Notes under the pieces: model-generated
What the model saw: only the letters and a program-made list of their open reading frames with translations
The model's database searches: none
Told to the model about the DNA's origin: nothing
NCBI GenBank assembly: GCA_012845835.1
Contig: JABAKD010000007.1
Coordinates: 11,707,511-11,771,510, forward strand
Reading direction: 5' to 3'
DNA from: Undaria pinnatifida
Lineage: Eukaryota > Sar > Phaeophyceae > Laminariales > Alariaceae
Length of the DNA stretch: 64,000 nt
Translations under genes and position numbers: made by a program
In this document: positions 54,893 through 64,000 of the stretch, in pieces
How the letters are laid out: the number at the start of each line of letters is the position of its first letter
Position numbering within the stretch: the stretch's first letter is position 1

Positions 54893-55150
54893 GCCATCCC
54901 ACGGTAGGCGTGCACACCAGCATCATTCCCTGAGCTCCTCACACGAGGAACTCAATATCTCACCGGAAAAATGACTTCGATGGCTTTCGTTCGCACTACC
55001 GGACCAAGCTTTTATGCCTTGGTCCAAAAACAATATGTACTTACTTGGGGAATTTCTTCATTGACCGGCAGTTCCTCACATGAGGAACTCAATCGCCCAA
55101 GGACGTTTTGGCGCAATCATACAACTGCGACCCCTACCGTGGGATGACTC
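54893..55150. mobile_element. MITE family 3, copy d
   Basis: Left CCATCCCACGGTAGGCGTGCA and right TGCGACCCCTACCGTGGGATGA are clear inverted repeats. Internal GCTCCTCACACGAGGAACTC and AGTTCCTCACATGAGGAACT cores. It lies about 125 bp before the young YR element. Confidence 0.8.
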
Positions 55151-55275
55151 TTTTATAAGAGCATATATTTCGAGTTCAGACGGATTTTGCCTTAAATGTA
55201 ACCATTTATGTCTTTGAAGATACTACTTGGAGCAAAAGGTTCGGCTCTTTCTGGAGGTACCGGGAAATGAGATGC

Positions 55276-55507
55276 GTATTATTATCGAGGCACGAGAAAA
55301 TAAGGGTTTTGTATGTACGGAAGAAGTTTGGGGTTACTGCACGTTGACCAATGAGATCAACGCGGGTGGTTACTTGTACTTGTCCTGGTATAGCAAAAGG
55401 AACCTTGGATCAGTTTGTCTTGTTGCTGACTAGCAAGCGAAGCACGCAGAAAAGAGAGGAGCATCGTCAGCAAGACAAGGTCAAGGTGTGATAGACTGGC
55501 TGATTTC
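55276..55507 (+). repeat. Split direct repeat A1
   Basis: Starts GTATTATTATCGAGGCACGA and ends GGCTGATTTC; matches 61006-61237 over 232 bp. Confidence 0.9.
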
Positions 55508-55650
55508 GAAGTTGGGTGTGATAGACTGGCTAATTGCTTGCTGCGACTGCTGCTGCTGTGAGACTTCGCTGGTACTGCCGTGGTGACTGCCGTGGTAATA
55601 ATTCGTTGTGACTACTGCTGTGGCGAGTGCTGCGGGCTGTCTCTGTGACG

Positions 55651-56991
55651 ATGGGTGATTCGCCGGGTGCCGTGGCCCCTGCTGCCGCCGGCGCTAAGGT
55701 GGAGGATACTTTGGGTGCCCGGGCCGCCGCAGCTCTCGCGAGCTCGGGGTCTTCCTCCGGGGCGCAACTGGCCGGTTCGGCCTCGCCTTCGGGTGACCGG
55801 GCCACTTGGGCCCGACAGGTTGAAGCCAAATTCGCGCGGGTCCATAAGCGCCTCGACGACAATTGTGCCGAGTTATCGGCAATCGCCTCTTCCACCCGCG
55901 AAGCAGCGGATACATGTACTGATCAGGTTGCTAATCTCGACATCATGGTTCGACAGTTCATGGAAAACAACTCCGGTCGGGTAGCCTCCCGAGACGGCGG
56001 CGACGCTAGGGAGCGGCAGCGTCAAAAAGCCCAGCTAGCCACCAAACTGACCACGTGGAACAAAGTGAACACAGCCAGGAAGCTGTGGATCATTCGCGGG
56101 CGTATCCCTCCGAACCTCGGGGACTCTCCCGCTGACCTGCAGTCTTTTGTGGGGGAGGCCATCCACGTGACCGCCAGCGTAGAGTCCCAGCTTCGGTTGT
56201 TCAGTTCCTTCGACGTCGGGGCTTACGGGCCCCGTGTGGACAGGCCCATCGGGCAGTCCCTAATGGTCGCCGACCGTCTCGACCTCCTGAGATTTGCTGG
56301 CGTTGCGATCCTTTCTGTGGGTCTTTCGCCTGGGGTCGCCGACGATCTCCCCTGTCTGGCGCGGGTCAACGCCCTCGGAGACGCGTTTACGGTGGCGGTC
56401 ATGGGCTTGCGCGCGCACACCTTCAGCAACTATAGCATGCTGTCCGTCCCAGAAGAGCATGCGGTGCTTTGTCACATGGTTAATCGCGACATCGCTTTGT
56501 GGGTGAGTGAGCTCATGCGTGCTGCGCAGCGGTCCTCCCCTGCTATTGTCCCTCCCCCAGCTAGCACGGCGTTCGACCCCCCACCCGTGCCCGCCTTCGT
56601 ACGCACTCTCGAATTTTTCCGCGGCGGGGGGGAGGTTCTCCGGCTCGTACTCAGTAGCATCGGTTCCGGCGCAGACAGGCCCACCAAGCGGAAGGCAACC
56701 GCTCCCCCCGCTGGGTCGCCCGGGTCTAAGGGAAAGGCCAACTCAAGTCTCCCCCAGGTGTGCCGAATGTTTGCGCGCACCGGTAAATGCAATTGGTCTC
56801 CGTGTAAGTTTTTGCACGAGCCCCCCGCGGCCTCGGCGTCCTCGCCATCTCCACCCGCTCGCAGAGAGGAAGGCGGTGGAAGCGGGGCGGCGGGCGGAGG
56901 GTCGCGGGCGTTGTCGTTGCGGCCGGTCCTCCCCGCGGGGGCAAACAGGGGGGGCGAGGGGGGCAGAGGCGCTGGTTCTGGTTCGGTATGA
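55651..56991 (+). CDS. YR element gag with CCCH zinc finger
   Basis: The ATG at 55651 gives 446 codons to a TGA at 56989-56991. The N-terminus is Ala/Gly/Ser-rich, followed by a coiled-coil-like stretch (W-A-R-Q-V-E-A-K-F-A-R-V-H-K-R-L-D-D-N) and a helical core. A C-terminal C-R-M-F-A-R-T-G-K-C-N-W-S-P-C-K-F-L-H is a C-X8-C-X4-C-X3-H zinc finger rather than a retroviral knuckle. It ends in a Gly/Arg-rich tail. It presumably forms the particle and binds element RNA. The upstream CTG at 55627 is in frame, but ATG is preferred. The stop is in frame with the RT reading that follows. Confidence 0.8.
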   Translation: MGDSPGAVAPAAAGAKVEDTLGARAAAALASSGSSSGAQLAGSASPSGDRATWARQVEAKFARVHKRLDDNCAELSAIASSTREAADTCTDQVANLDIMVRQFMENNSGRVASRDGGDARERQRQKAQLATKLTTWNKVNTARKLWIIRGRIPPNLGDSPADLQSFVGEAIHVTASVESQLRLFSSFDVGAYGPRVDRPIGQSLMVADRLDLLRFAGVAILSVGLSPGVADDLPCLARVNALGDAFTVAVMGLRAHTFSNYSMLSVPEEHAVLCHMVNRDIALWVSELMRAAQRSSPAIVPPPASTAFDPPPVPAFVRTLEFFRGGGEVLRLVLSSIGSGADRPTKRKATAPPAGSPGSKGKANSSLPQVCRMFARTGKCNWSPCKFLHEPPAASASSPSPPARREEGGGSGAAGGGSRALSLRPVLPAGANRGGEGGRGAGSGSV

Positions 56992-58734
56992 AGACACGGG
57001 CCCTGCCGCCAGGTGGGGCCAACCTTTGCGGGCGCAGCTGCGGCGCCGGCGGTGGAGGTAGCGGCTGCGTCAACAATGGAGAGTGGCGGCCGCATTTTGG
57101 GTCCAGCCTCGGGGGGCGCGGCGGCGACGTTGGCGGTCGATGGGGGGGTTGCGTCGACGGTCGGCGTTTACGGAGCGCCGACGGTACCCGCAGCCCGCGG
57201 AGTCCCGGGCGAGTTGCGGGGGCGGGCGTTGGAGGCGCTGGCGAGCGAAGGCGGCGTTGGGCGAGAGCGTGTACCTGTTGCTCCGGGATCCGTCATAATC
57301 GGAAATAGAGGTGACCACGGGGAGCACGCGTGGGCGTGTACGGTAGTTTCGGCGTGTATTGCAGGAACAGGTGTTTCGGGCGCGCGCGGAGACACATTTA
57401 ATCATAGCGAACGTATGCGATGTTCGGGTTGTGGCTGGGGGTGCGGACACGGCTCGACCGACGGCGAGCGCGCGCACGCACAGTTGGATTCGGCGGTTGA
57501 GGCGTGGCGCGTCGCGGAGGATAGCGTATTGCGGTCGGTACCGTCAACAGGTTCCGCGAATGTCGATGTGGTTGCCAGTGCAGGGTCGTCTCTTTTGCAT
57601 GCTTGTGCCGGCAGTGTTAAATTGTTTACGTCCGCTGTCGGATCCGATCGCATTTCCCCCCATGTTCATCCTCACATCGTTCGTCATTGGTTTGGTACCG
57701 TCAAGAACTTCCCTCGTGTTGAACAGCTGCTCCGCGTCTTGGCACCGGGTTCTCCGGTGTGTGTTGCGCGGGGGGGTAATCTGGCTGCTGAGCTTGCATA
57801 CGGTAACCACCCGAGCGTCGCCCTCCATGCCGTTGCTGTTCACCAAAAGATATGTGCTGACGTTGGGCACGGTCGGGCTTTGGTGTTCAAGTTAAGTTCC
57901 GCCGCCGATATTCCGGGTATACGTGTTTCCCCATTGGTCGTCGTGCTTAAGCCTAAGTTTCGCATCATCCACGATCTCACATTTGCGCGCACGGGCGTCC
58001 ACTCCATCGTTAACGACGATACCGATTTTTCCTCCGCCCTCTCCTGCGAGCTCGGTCATGTATTTCGGGATGTGTTGTTAAGGGTGTTGTTTTTGCGGCA
58101 GTTGCACGGTCCCACAGCTAGAATCGTCCTCTGCCGCGTTGACGTGAAAGACGCCTATCGTCAAGTTTTAGTTGACCCGGTAGGGGCGCCGGTGTTTGGG
58201 TACGCGATGGGCGAATACGTAGTTGTGGATGTTCGCTTGCAATTCGGTTGGCGTAATAGTCCCGGGTTCTGGGGGCCAATGGCGTCTGCGCTGGAACATT
58301 CCCACACCCACTCTACGTTTCAAAATGCGGCTGTTTCCCCACAAGGGGCGGCTGCCGTCGAACATGTGCGTCTTGCCCCGCCGCGGGGGGGTTCAGTGAC
58401 GTCCCTCCCTCGCGATTGTCGAACCGTATCCGGTAGCGGCGGCTACGCCGGGAGTCGTTTTTTCGTGCGGTACTACGTAGACGATGGCATTCTTGTCGAG
58501 GTTCAGTGGTGGCCGGACGGTCGTCGCTGTATGCGGGCTGTGCAGTCATTGGCGTTGGACCACTTTCGCTTGTTGGGCGTACGTGGCGCGTCCGACCCTC
58601 CTCTGTTGTCCGCCGGCAAAATCACTAACTGGGACACGCGTCTCGAGGTGCTGGGCTGGTTGGTGGATACAGAGGCGCTTACGGTGACGGCACCGCCACA
58701 TAAGCGCCTCAAGTTGCGCGTGCTTTTAGCGTAG
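56992..58734 (+). CDS. YR element reverse transcriptase ORF
   Basis: Open in the same frame directly after the gag TGA, with no obvious ATG early on, suggesting either readthrough or a lost start. A long Gly/Ala/Val-rich leader precedes the RT core: L-K-P-K-F-R-I-I-H-D-L at about 57949, R-V-D-V-K-D-A-Y-R-Q-V at about 58138 with the first catalytic Asp, F-G-W-R-N-S-P-G-F-W, and Y-Y-V-D-D-G-I-L at 58471-58494 with the catalytic Asp pair. The polymerase thus looks complete. A TAG at 58732 ends it, although the frame continues coding-like beyond. Confidence 0.85.
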   Translation, partial: RHGPCRQVGPTFAGAAAAPAVEVAAASTMESGGRILGPASGGAAATLAVDGGVASTVGVYGAPTVPAARGVPGELRGRALEALASEGGVGRERVPVAPGSVIIGNRGDHGEHAWACTVVSACIAGTGVSGARGDTFNHSERMRCSGCGWGCGHGSTDGERAHAQLDSAVEAWRVAEDSVLRSVPSTGSANVDVVASAGSSLLHACAGSVKLFTSAVGSDRISPHVHPHIVRHWFGTVKNFPRVEQLLRVLAPGSPVCVARGGNLAAELAYGNHPSVALHAVAVHQKICADVGHGRALVFKLSSAADIPGIRVSPLVVVLKPKFRIIHDLTFARTGVHSIVNDDTDFSSALSCELGHVFRDVLLRVLFLRQLHGPTARIVLCRVDVKDAYRQVLVDPVGAPVFGYAMGEYVVVDVRLQFGWRNSPGFWGPMASALEHSHTHSTFQNAAVSPQGAAAVEHVRLAPPRGGSVTSLPRDCRTVSGSGGYAGSRFFVRYYVDDGILVEVQWWPDGRRCMRAVQSLALDHFRLLGVRGASDPPLLSAGKITNWDTRLEVLGWLVDTEALTVTAPPHKRLKLRVLLA

Positions 58735-59638
58735 TGGCCCTCGACTCGCACCCATGCTTCAGCGAAGCAGGTGTCGCAGTTGGCGAGCTTCCTCATGCAC
58801 ATCTCGTTTGCAGTTCGTCCCGGTTCTTTCTTCGTGCATCGTTGGTTGGCTTCATTTGGGATGCCGCGCATCGCTGCCGGTGATCAACTCGCTGGCCGAA
58901 TGGCCAATCCGGGGCGGCGTGTGGCCCTTGGGCCCGAGTTCCATGCGGATCTCGAGTTCTGGCGGTGGTTTGTGGACATAGGTGTTGACGCGCGCGGCGG
59001 GGTGCTGTCGGCGCCGATGTAAAATTTGTTGGAGCGCCCGGCACAACGTACGTTGTTCTTGGACGCGTCCAAAACCGATATTGTCTCGAAACCGGTGTTT
59101 ACTGGCGCTATGATCTCATAGCCCAGGAACAGTCGCGGTTTTGCGGCTCGAGTAAGTCCGTCCGCGGGGTGGACGACTTATCGATCAACGTGTTGAACTT
59201 TTGGGCATGGTTGTGTCGGCCTTTGTACTAGTGTCTTCGTGTGCCGATCGACCGTCAGCGACGGGAGATTGTGTTTTGCTGCGGGGAGACAACGAGGCCG
59301 CCGTGCATTGGGTGCGGCGGTGTCGGGGGGGCCTGGAACCGCGTTCCGGTGCCCTCATGCGTCTTCTCGGCGTTCTCGAAGTGTCAACCGGATGGCATTT
59401 CGAGGCCACGCATGTGCGTGGTGTCCGCAACGATGCCGCCAATGGTATCTCTCGCTGGGATCGCGGCTCCGTTCTTGATAATTTGCGCGCCGTTCGTCCC
59501 AACATCCCGTGGCAGGTTCGGGAACTGGGGACCATCGGCATTTCTCTATGTACTTCGGTGTTGGCCTCGGACTCCTGCGGCACGCCGTTGCGGCCTCGAC
59601 TGAACGAGCTTATTTGGGGCATTTTGGAGCATGGGTAG
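58735..59638 (+). CDS. YR element RT thumb and RNase H region (broken)
   Basis: After the TAG the same frame stays open with protein-like sequence (F-V-H-R-W-L-A-S-F-G-M-P-R, L-E-F-W-R-W-F-V-D) up to a TAA at 59020. RNase H follows: L-F-L-D-A-S-K with the first Asp near 59059, then a +1-type shift, then L-R-G-D-N-E-A-A-V-H-W-V and H-V-R-G-V-R-N-D-A-A-N-G-I-S-R-W in the 59201-59638 frame. The last two carry later active-site residues. At least two lesions would block a continuous pol. Confidence 0.75.
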
Positions 59639-60666
59639 ACTTTCGGGTACGTTCTGGTGTTCCCGTCTTTCTTGATCGCGGCATTGACGATATGACCAAC
59701 GTGTGGCATTTGTTCGAATATGTAGCATACGCGTTCGCTACGAAAAAATTGCGCTCGGCGACTATCGAAAGCCATTTGTCGGCCATGATGTTTTTTCATC
59801 GCATTTCACGCGGTTTCGAGCTCGACACAACTCACCCCGTCATCGCGAGCGCCCTCAAAGGTGCGGCGCGCTCGCATGCCCAAGTGGGTAATCAGGCGAC
59901 CGTGCGTCGGCCAGTGTCATGGGCTATGTTGCTTGCTGGCGAAACTTTAATCCCTGCCTGGCGTAACGGGGGACGCGTGTTGTGGCTTGAGTTGTGTGCG
60001 TCGTTTTGTTTTTTGACCCGCGCGTCCGACATGTTCGCGGAAACCCGGTCGCGCATCCACGAAACGTATTGTATACGGCGGGCAGACGTGGCTTTCTTTC
60101 GCGGTCGGGTACAGTTGGGGGTGGCGCAATGGTCAACAGCCGACCGCGTCGAGGTTCGATTTCGAGGGTCTAAGGGCGACCAGTTGCGCAAAGGGGCGGT
60201 TATTTCGCGCGTTCTGGTTGGTTTACCAAGGCCCGTAGGGGCTAGTGGCGGTGATGTTGATCTTATGCTCAAGTTGATGTCTTGTTAATTTTTTGTGCCC
60301 TCGTCGGCTCCCCTCGTGGCGTACGGCAGTGGTGGTGGTAGATGGTCTATGTGGACGAAACAACAAGCGACGGTAGCCCTGCGAGAAGTGGTTGCGTTGG
60401 CGGGCGTGCGGGCAGATGAGTACGCCTTGCACTCCCTTAGGATTGGGGGCGCAACGCACTTATCGGCAGGGGGTGCCTCCCCAGAGACGTTGCAACGGGA
60501 GGGTCGGTGGACGTCTGATGCTTATAAGGCGTACGTTCGTAGCCACGGGAAGGATGCCAGCCGGGTAGCAAATTTAATGGCCCAGGAGGGGATGGGTAAC
60601 GGGATCCAGCAGGGGCAGGGTACGGATTGGGGGCAAGTTAACCCCATTCCAAAGCTGGAGGGATAG
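59509..60666 (+). CDS. YR element tyrosine recombinase, split by one TAA
   Basis: One frame, overlapping the RNase H reading by 130 bp, interrupted only by TAA at 60286-60288. The N-terminal domain includes S-T-E-R-A-Y-L-G-H-F-G-A-W. The catalytic set is complete: Arg in L-T-R-A-S-D (60019-60021), H-S-L-R (His 60430-60432, Arg 60439-60441), Trp in G-R-W (60508-60510), and Tyr in K-A-Y-V-R (60532-60534). The YR would join the circular DNA copy to the target. Except for the stop it looks intact. Confidence 0.85.
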
Positions 60667-60823
60667 AAGTCGACGTGACTATTTCAGCAGCTGGTACGCA
60701 GCCTCATCATTTGTGCCAAGCGGATAGAAAGAAGTTGGATCTTGACGTGCGCACCTTCGGGGTACAGCAAAGGGGGTAGGGGAGGGACGCAATGCGTCCG
60801 TAAGCTGAGCCAAATACCATCAT

Positions 60824-61003
60824 TGGAGGCTGGCGTCGAAAGCTCGACAGTGCCAGTTGAGATGGAACTTGACTCAGGGTTACGGACGATAGCGTGGGGT
60901 TGCTGTTGGAGCAGCCCCGGGGGCCCGTCCCTCTCTCCGCCCCCCCGTGCTCGGAGGGGGGGGTGCGCAATAATATGATACAACTTCGAAAGCAAAATAC
61001 AAA
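60824..61003 (+). repeat. Split direct repeat B1
   Basis: Shared with 61866-62049. It contains GCCCCCCCGTGCTCGGAGGG, a C7/G8 hairpin. It directly abuts A2. Confidence 0.85.
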
Positions 61004-61005
61004 GA

Positions 61006-61237
61006 GTATTATTATCGAGGCACGAGAAAATAAGGGTTTTGTATGTACGGAAGAAGTTTGGGGTTACTGCACGTTGACCAATGAGATCAACGCGGGTGGT
61101 TACTTGTACCTGTCCTGGTATAGCAAAGGGAACCTTGGATCAGTTTGTCTTGTTGCTGACTAGCAAGCGAAGCACGCAGAAAAGAGAGGAGCATCGTCAG
61201 CAAGAAAAGGTCAAGGTGTGATAGACTGGCTGATTTC
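61006..61237 (+). repeat. Split direct repeat A2
   Basis: The 232-bp counterpart of A1; the three differences are single substitutions. Confidence 0.9.
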
Positions 61238-61865
61238 CCACCCACCCGCCCGTGCTTTTGAGGGCGTCAGTGGAAGGGGACTGAGACGGTCGCAGCAACG
61301 CGGGAGAGTGTTCGTTGCTGTTAGATACACGTACCTATGGGGCGGTATCCAGCCGCCCGGGTGTCGTAGATTGCGCGTTTAATTTAAATTTGCGTGTGGT
61401 GCTCAGGAGTCCTGTTTGTGTCATCAGAGTAGCGCGCGCACGTCTCCAAGCTGGAGGTGCGCCCTTCCTATTTTTTTTTTCTCCTTCGGGGAGCTGCATT
61501 GTGCAATGCAGGCGTTGGTGCGATGTCGGTTTGCTACCGTGATTCGCGAACATGCACCCATGTCTCCACGCTGGAGGTGCGTCCATTCTTCCCCGTATGG
61601 AATTTGCACTATGCTGTGCAGATGTGGTGTGATGACGGATGCTAATGAGCAGGCGAAGTGGTTTGGTCCCACACTTAGCTCGGTATTGGCGCAATCTGAA
61701 ACTGCAGGAGAGAGAGTTGTCCGTAATAGTGCGGCTTGGCCGTGAATTACATATGTATACTGGCGTCATTTATATATTATGGTACTCCTTTAGTACGTGA
61801 TATTCGCGTTACATGTGCCGTGTGTGCTTGTGCTGAGTACCATGTTTATTTTGAGAGTCTCTCAG
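61238..61865 (+). other. A2-B2 spacer with imperfect repeats
   Basis: 628 bp between A2 and B2. GTCTCCAAGCTGGAGGTGCG (61442) recurs as GTCTCCACGCTGGAGGTGCG (61561), each followed by a similar TTGTGCAATGCAG or TTGCACTATGCTGTGCAG segment. No coding capacity recognised. Confidence 0.6.
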
Positions 61866-62049
61866 TGGAGGCTGGCTGGCGTCGAAAGCTCGACAGTGCC
61901 AGTTGGGATTGAACTTGACTCAGGGTTACGGACGATATCGTGGGGTTGCTGTTGGAGCAGCCCCGGGGGCCCGTCCCTCTCTCCGCCCCCCCGTGCTCCG
62001 AGGGGGGGGTGCGCAATAATATGATACAACTTCGAAAGCAACATACAAA
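61866..62049 (+). repeat. Split direct repeat B2, right end of element
   Basis: Matches B1 with a 4-bp CTGG insertion and a few substitutions; keeps the C7/G8 hairpin. Confidence 0.85.
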
Positions 62050-62871
62050 TTAGTGATTTTCCGTCTTAACAATCACTGTTGATGAATTTTGCCCACGGAG
62101 TTGAACAGTATTTTCAACGACATCATGGTTGTTTTTGGGATTTTTCGACATGAAATTTGAGATTTTTCCATTTGAGCTGGTGAGGAGAAATAGGATATCG
62201 ATCATCCACGTGACGTATTATTTCGAGCACGCGGAGTTACCTCGGAAGTCTATTGACCATTTACCACAGATGTTTTGCTGTTCAAAGCCGGTGAGAAAAA
62301 TTGGAGGTAGAAACACGGATTGTTTCGAGTATGGGATATTGATATTGGAGATATCATCTTGATTACAGTATTGGGTTACGCTTGAGGGAACACTCTGAAC
62401 TTGAGGAATACTCCGGAGTATTTGTTTGGGGAAACAATATTTATTGCATATGAGTTTGGGATATCGAACTTTGTACCATTGGATATAGTAGTCTAATGCA
62501 TTGATTTCATCGTTGAATTTTGTTTAATTGAAGCCTTGAGAGCTTAGACTAGTGGTTGTAGATGAAATATTGGTAGTTTCGGGGTTACTTTATGTTCGAT
62601 TTATCAACATCGAAATTTTGTTGAAGGATAATACGACCTAGTACTACTACTGCACTTTTATTCGTCCAAAAATCTATCATCAATTTTCGTTCGATTGCCG
62701 CGTTTGAACTGCGCTAGCAGCGGATTTGTATTTCAATTTTCGTGTTTTGGTAGCTCTAGGCAGTATTGCTTAGACGTTGACATTGGTTATTAGAGGCATG
62801 TATTTGTTTCAATATCCAAGGTTTTGGATGGTGGTGCGCTTTCGGTGAACGTTATCATGACGTCCACACAG
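62050..62871. other. AT-rich sequence, no recognised feature
   Basis: About 820 bp, AT-rich and unlike the GC-rich element to its left. I see no exon, RNA gene or repeat. Confidence 0.4.
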
Positions 62872-63075
62872 GCAGGGGTAATGTCGGTTTATGCCTGTGG
62901 ACTACTAATAGTCTTGGTTACGATATGGTATTTCGTTGTTCGTGAAGGGAGTATCTTTGAATATACGGCGGAACCCATTGCTTCCTGAACGGGTATGATA
63001 AATTGGTGTACGATCGTCACTTCGGGGTATCGTGTATTACATATCATACACTTGACATGGGCTTTTTCAACCCCG
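62872..63075 (+). repeat. Dispersed repeat family 5, copy b
   Basis: Counterpart of 38935-39140; ends at CCCCGTCTGGTC exactly where YR coding sequence of the second element begins. Confidence 0.65.
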
Positions 63076-64000
63076 TCTGGTCGGCAACCAGGCAACCGGG
63101 TGGTCGCCCGTTCCGTGGGATATGCTGCTCGCGGGCGAGAAGCTGATGCCTACGTGGCGTGTCGGGGGTCATGTTTTGTGGATTGCCCTGTGCGCTTCGT
63201 TTGGTTCTTGACTCACGCGTCAGAAGTGTTTGGCGAATCCCGGTTACGAGCTCACTAGACTTAATGTTTGCGGCGTGCTGATGTTGCCTTCTTTCCCGGA
63301 AATATTCAGCATGCTGTTGCGCAGTGGTCAACCGCGGATCGTGTAAAGGTTCGGTTTCGCAGATCGATAGGTGACCAACTGCTGAAAGGGGCCGTTGTCA
63401 CGCGTGTTCGAAGGGTCCGTTGATGCGTGTGGGGGAAGGTGGCGGCGCCGTCAATCTAATGATTGAATTGTTGCCTTGATACTTGTTTCTTCCCTCTTCG
63501 GCCCCCTTGGTTGCGTTTGGCGCTGGTAATGGCAGATGGTCCACGTGGACACAACATCAAGCGACCGCAGCTTTGCGGAAAGTGGTTGCGTTGGCGGGTG
63601 TGCGTGCGGAGCAGTACGCCTTGCACTCCCTGAGGATTGGAGGCGCAACACACTTGTCGGCGTCGGGTGCAACATTGGAGGTGTTGCAGCGTGAGGGCCG
63701 TTGGGCGTCCGATGCTAATAAGACGTATGTCCGCAGTGACGGAAGGAACGCCAGTTGGGTAGCAAGCGTTATGGCGCAGGAAGGAAATAGTGGTGGGGTC
63801 CAGCCGGGGCAGGGCACAGAGTGGGGGCGAGTCAACCCACCCGTAGATCTGACTAGTTAGAAAACGCGGAATTACAAAGAAGTGTGTTATGCCGTGTGCA
63901 CTCTACGACTCGCGAGTAGGGGGGGACAGGGAGGTGAGGCTACATTCGTAATACGGGACAATTACCAGTTGTGGTAGAGGTTGGCGTCGAGAGTTCGATG
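63075..64000 (+). pseudogene. Second YR element: recombinase C-terminal half, mutated, plus start of B-like repeat
   Basis: From G-N-Q-A-T near 63080 onwards this aligns with the YR at 59888-60666. Lesions: the first catalytic Arg is His (CAC at 63214-63216), and stops occur after R-L-R-A-H and before L-P-S-S-A-P-L. The C-terminal box is intact (H-S-L-R-I-G-G-A-T, G-R-W-A-S-D, T-Y-V-R). Sequence from about 63980 (GGTTGGCGTCGAGAGTTCGA) resembles the start of repeat B, so this is a diverged relative that runs past the window edge. Its gag and RT are absent on the left, where repeat family 5 adjoins. Confidence 0.8.

Larger units (their letters stand above)
55276..62049 (+). mobile_element. Ngaro/PAT-like YR retrotransposon with split direct repeats
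   Basis: Layout: A1 (55276-55507), gag, RT, RNase H, YR, B1 (60824-61003), A2 (61006-61237), then B2 (61866-62049). B1 abuts A2, the arrangement known for PAT, kangaroo and Ngaro elements, in which the repeats allow a circular intermediate to be rebuilt. A1 and A2 are both 232 bp with three mismatches, so the insertion is young. Unlike the textbook form, 628 bp separate A2 from B2. Several stops and one frameshift interrupt the ORFs. Confidence 0.85.

Noticed and set aside
1-64000. CRISPR array, bacterial operons or phage genes
   Set aside because: No regular direct repeats with unique spacers, no Shine-Dalgarno-spaced ORFs and no packed gene order; all features point to a eukaryotic nuclear genome.

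Overview
This window looks like a nuclear segment from a eukaryote. There is no bacterial-style gene packing, rRNA or convincing tRNA. Instead I see small exons with GT/AG borders, long introns, MITE-like inverted-repeat elements, tandem repeats and several decayed retrotransposons. The best-supported host gene joins polymorphic-membrane-protein (Pmp)-like beta-helix rungs to a Cys-rich module and a multipass C-terminus. That architecture, together with tyrosine-recombinase (YR) retrotransposons, suggests a stramenopile, most likely a brown alga. This assignment is inference from gene family and layout; no marker gene confirms it.

Layout. About 1-4950: decayed Ty1/copia element on the minus strand, with a MITE nested in its gag. 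About 5355-38757: one apparent plus-strand gene. Seven isolated rung exons of 78-81 nt, all phase 1-1 and all on the plus strand, lie 1-10 kb apart. They are followed by a compact 3' part (34040-38757) whose exons join in phase, giving rungs, Cys-rich region and membrane domain. The large introns hold at least four families of short inverted-repeat elements, TATA-bearing tandem repeats, microsatellites and G-rich tracts. About 38935-41620: dispersed repeat fragments and a decayed Ala-rich region. About 41720-48960: minus-strand DIRS-like YR retroelement with gag, RT, RNase H and YR all recognisable but broken. It is interrupted by a 341-bp tandem duplication and by about 143-bp repeats. About 49690-53660: composite satellite array, itself hit by a MITE. 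About 53720-54620: GC-rich block with long ORFs on both strands. 55276-62049: a much younger Ngaro/PAT-like YR retroelement with split direct repeats (A1 ... B1-A2 ... B2); its A repeats differ at only 3 of 232 positions. 63075-64000: part of a second, related YR element whose active-site Arg has become His.

Together the window shows a large surface-protein-type gene whose introns have grown by transposon insertion, followed by a transposon and satellite graveyard. The points most worth checking are the exon-per-rung gene, the related terminal sequences of the MITE families, and the in-frame stops that split the young YR element.
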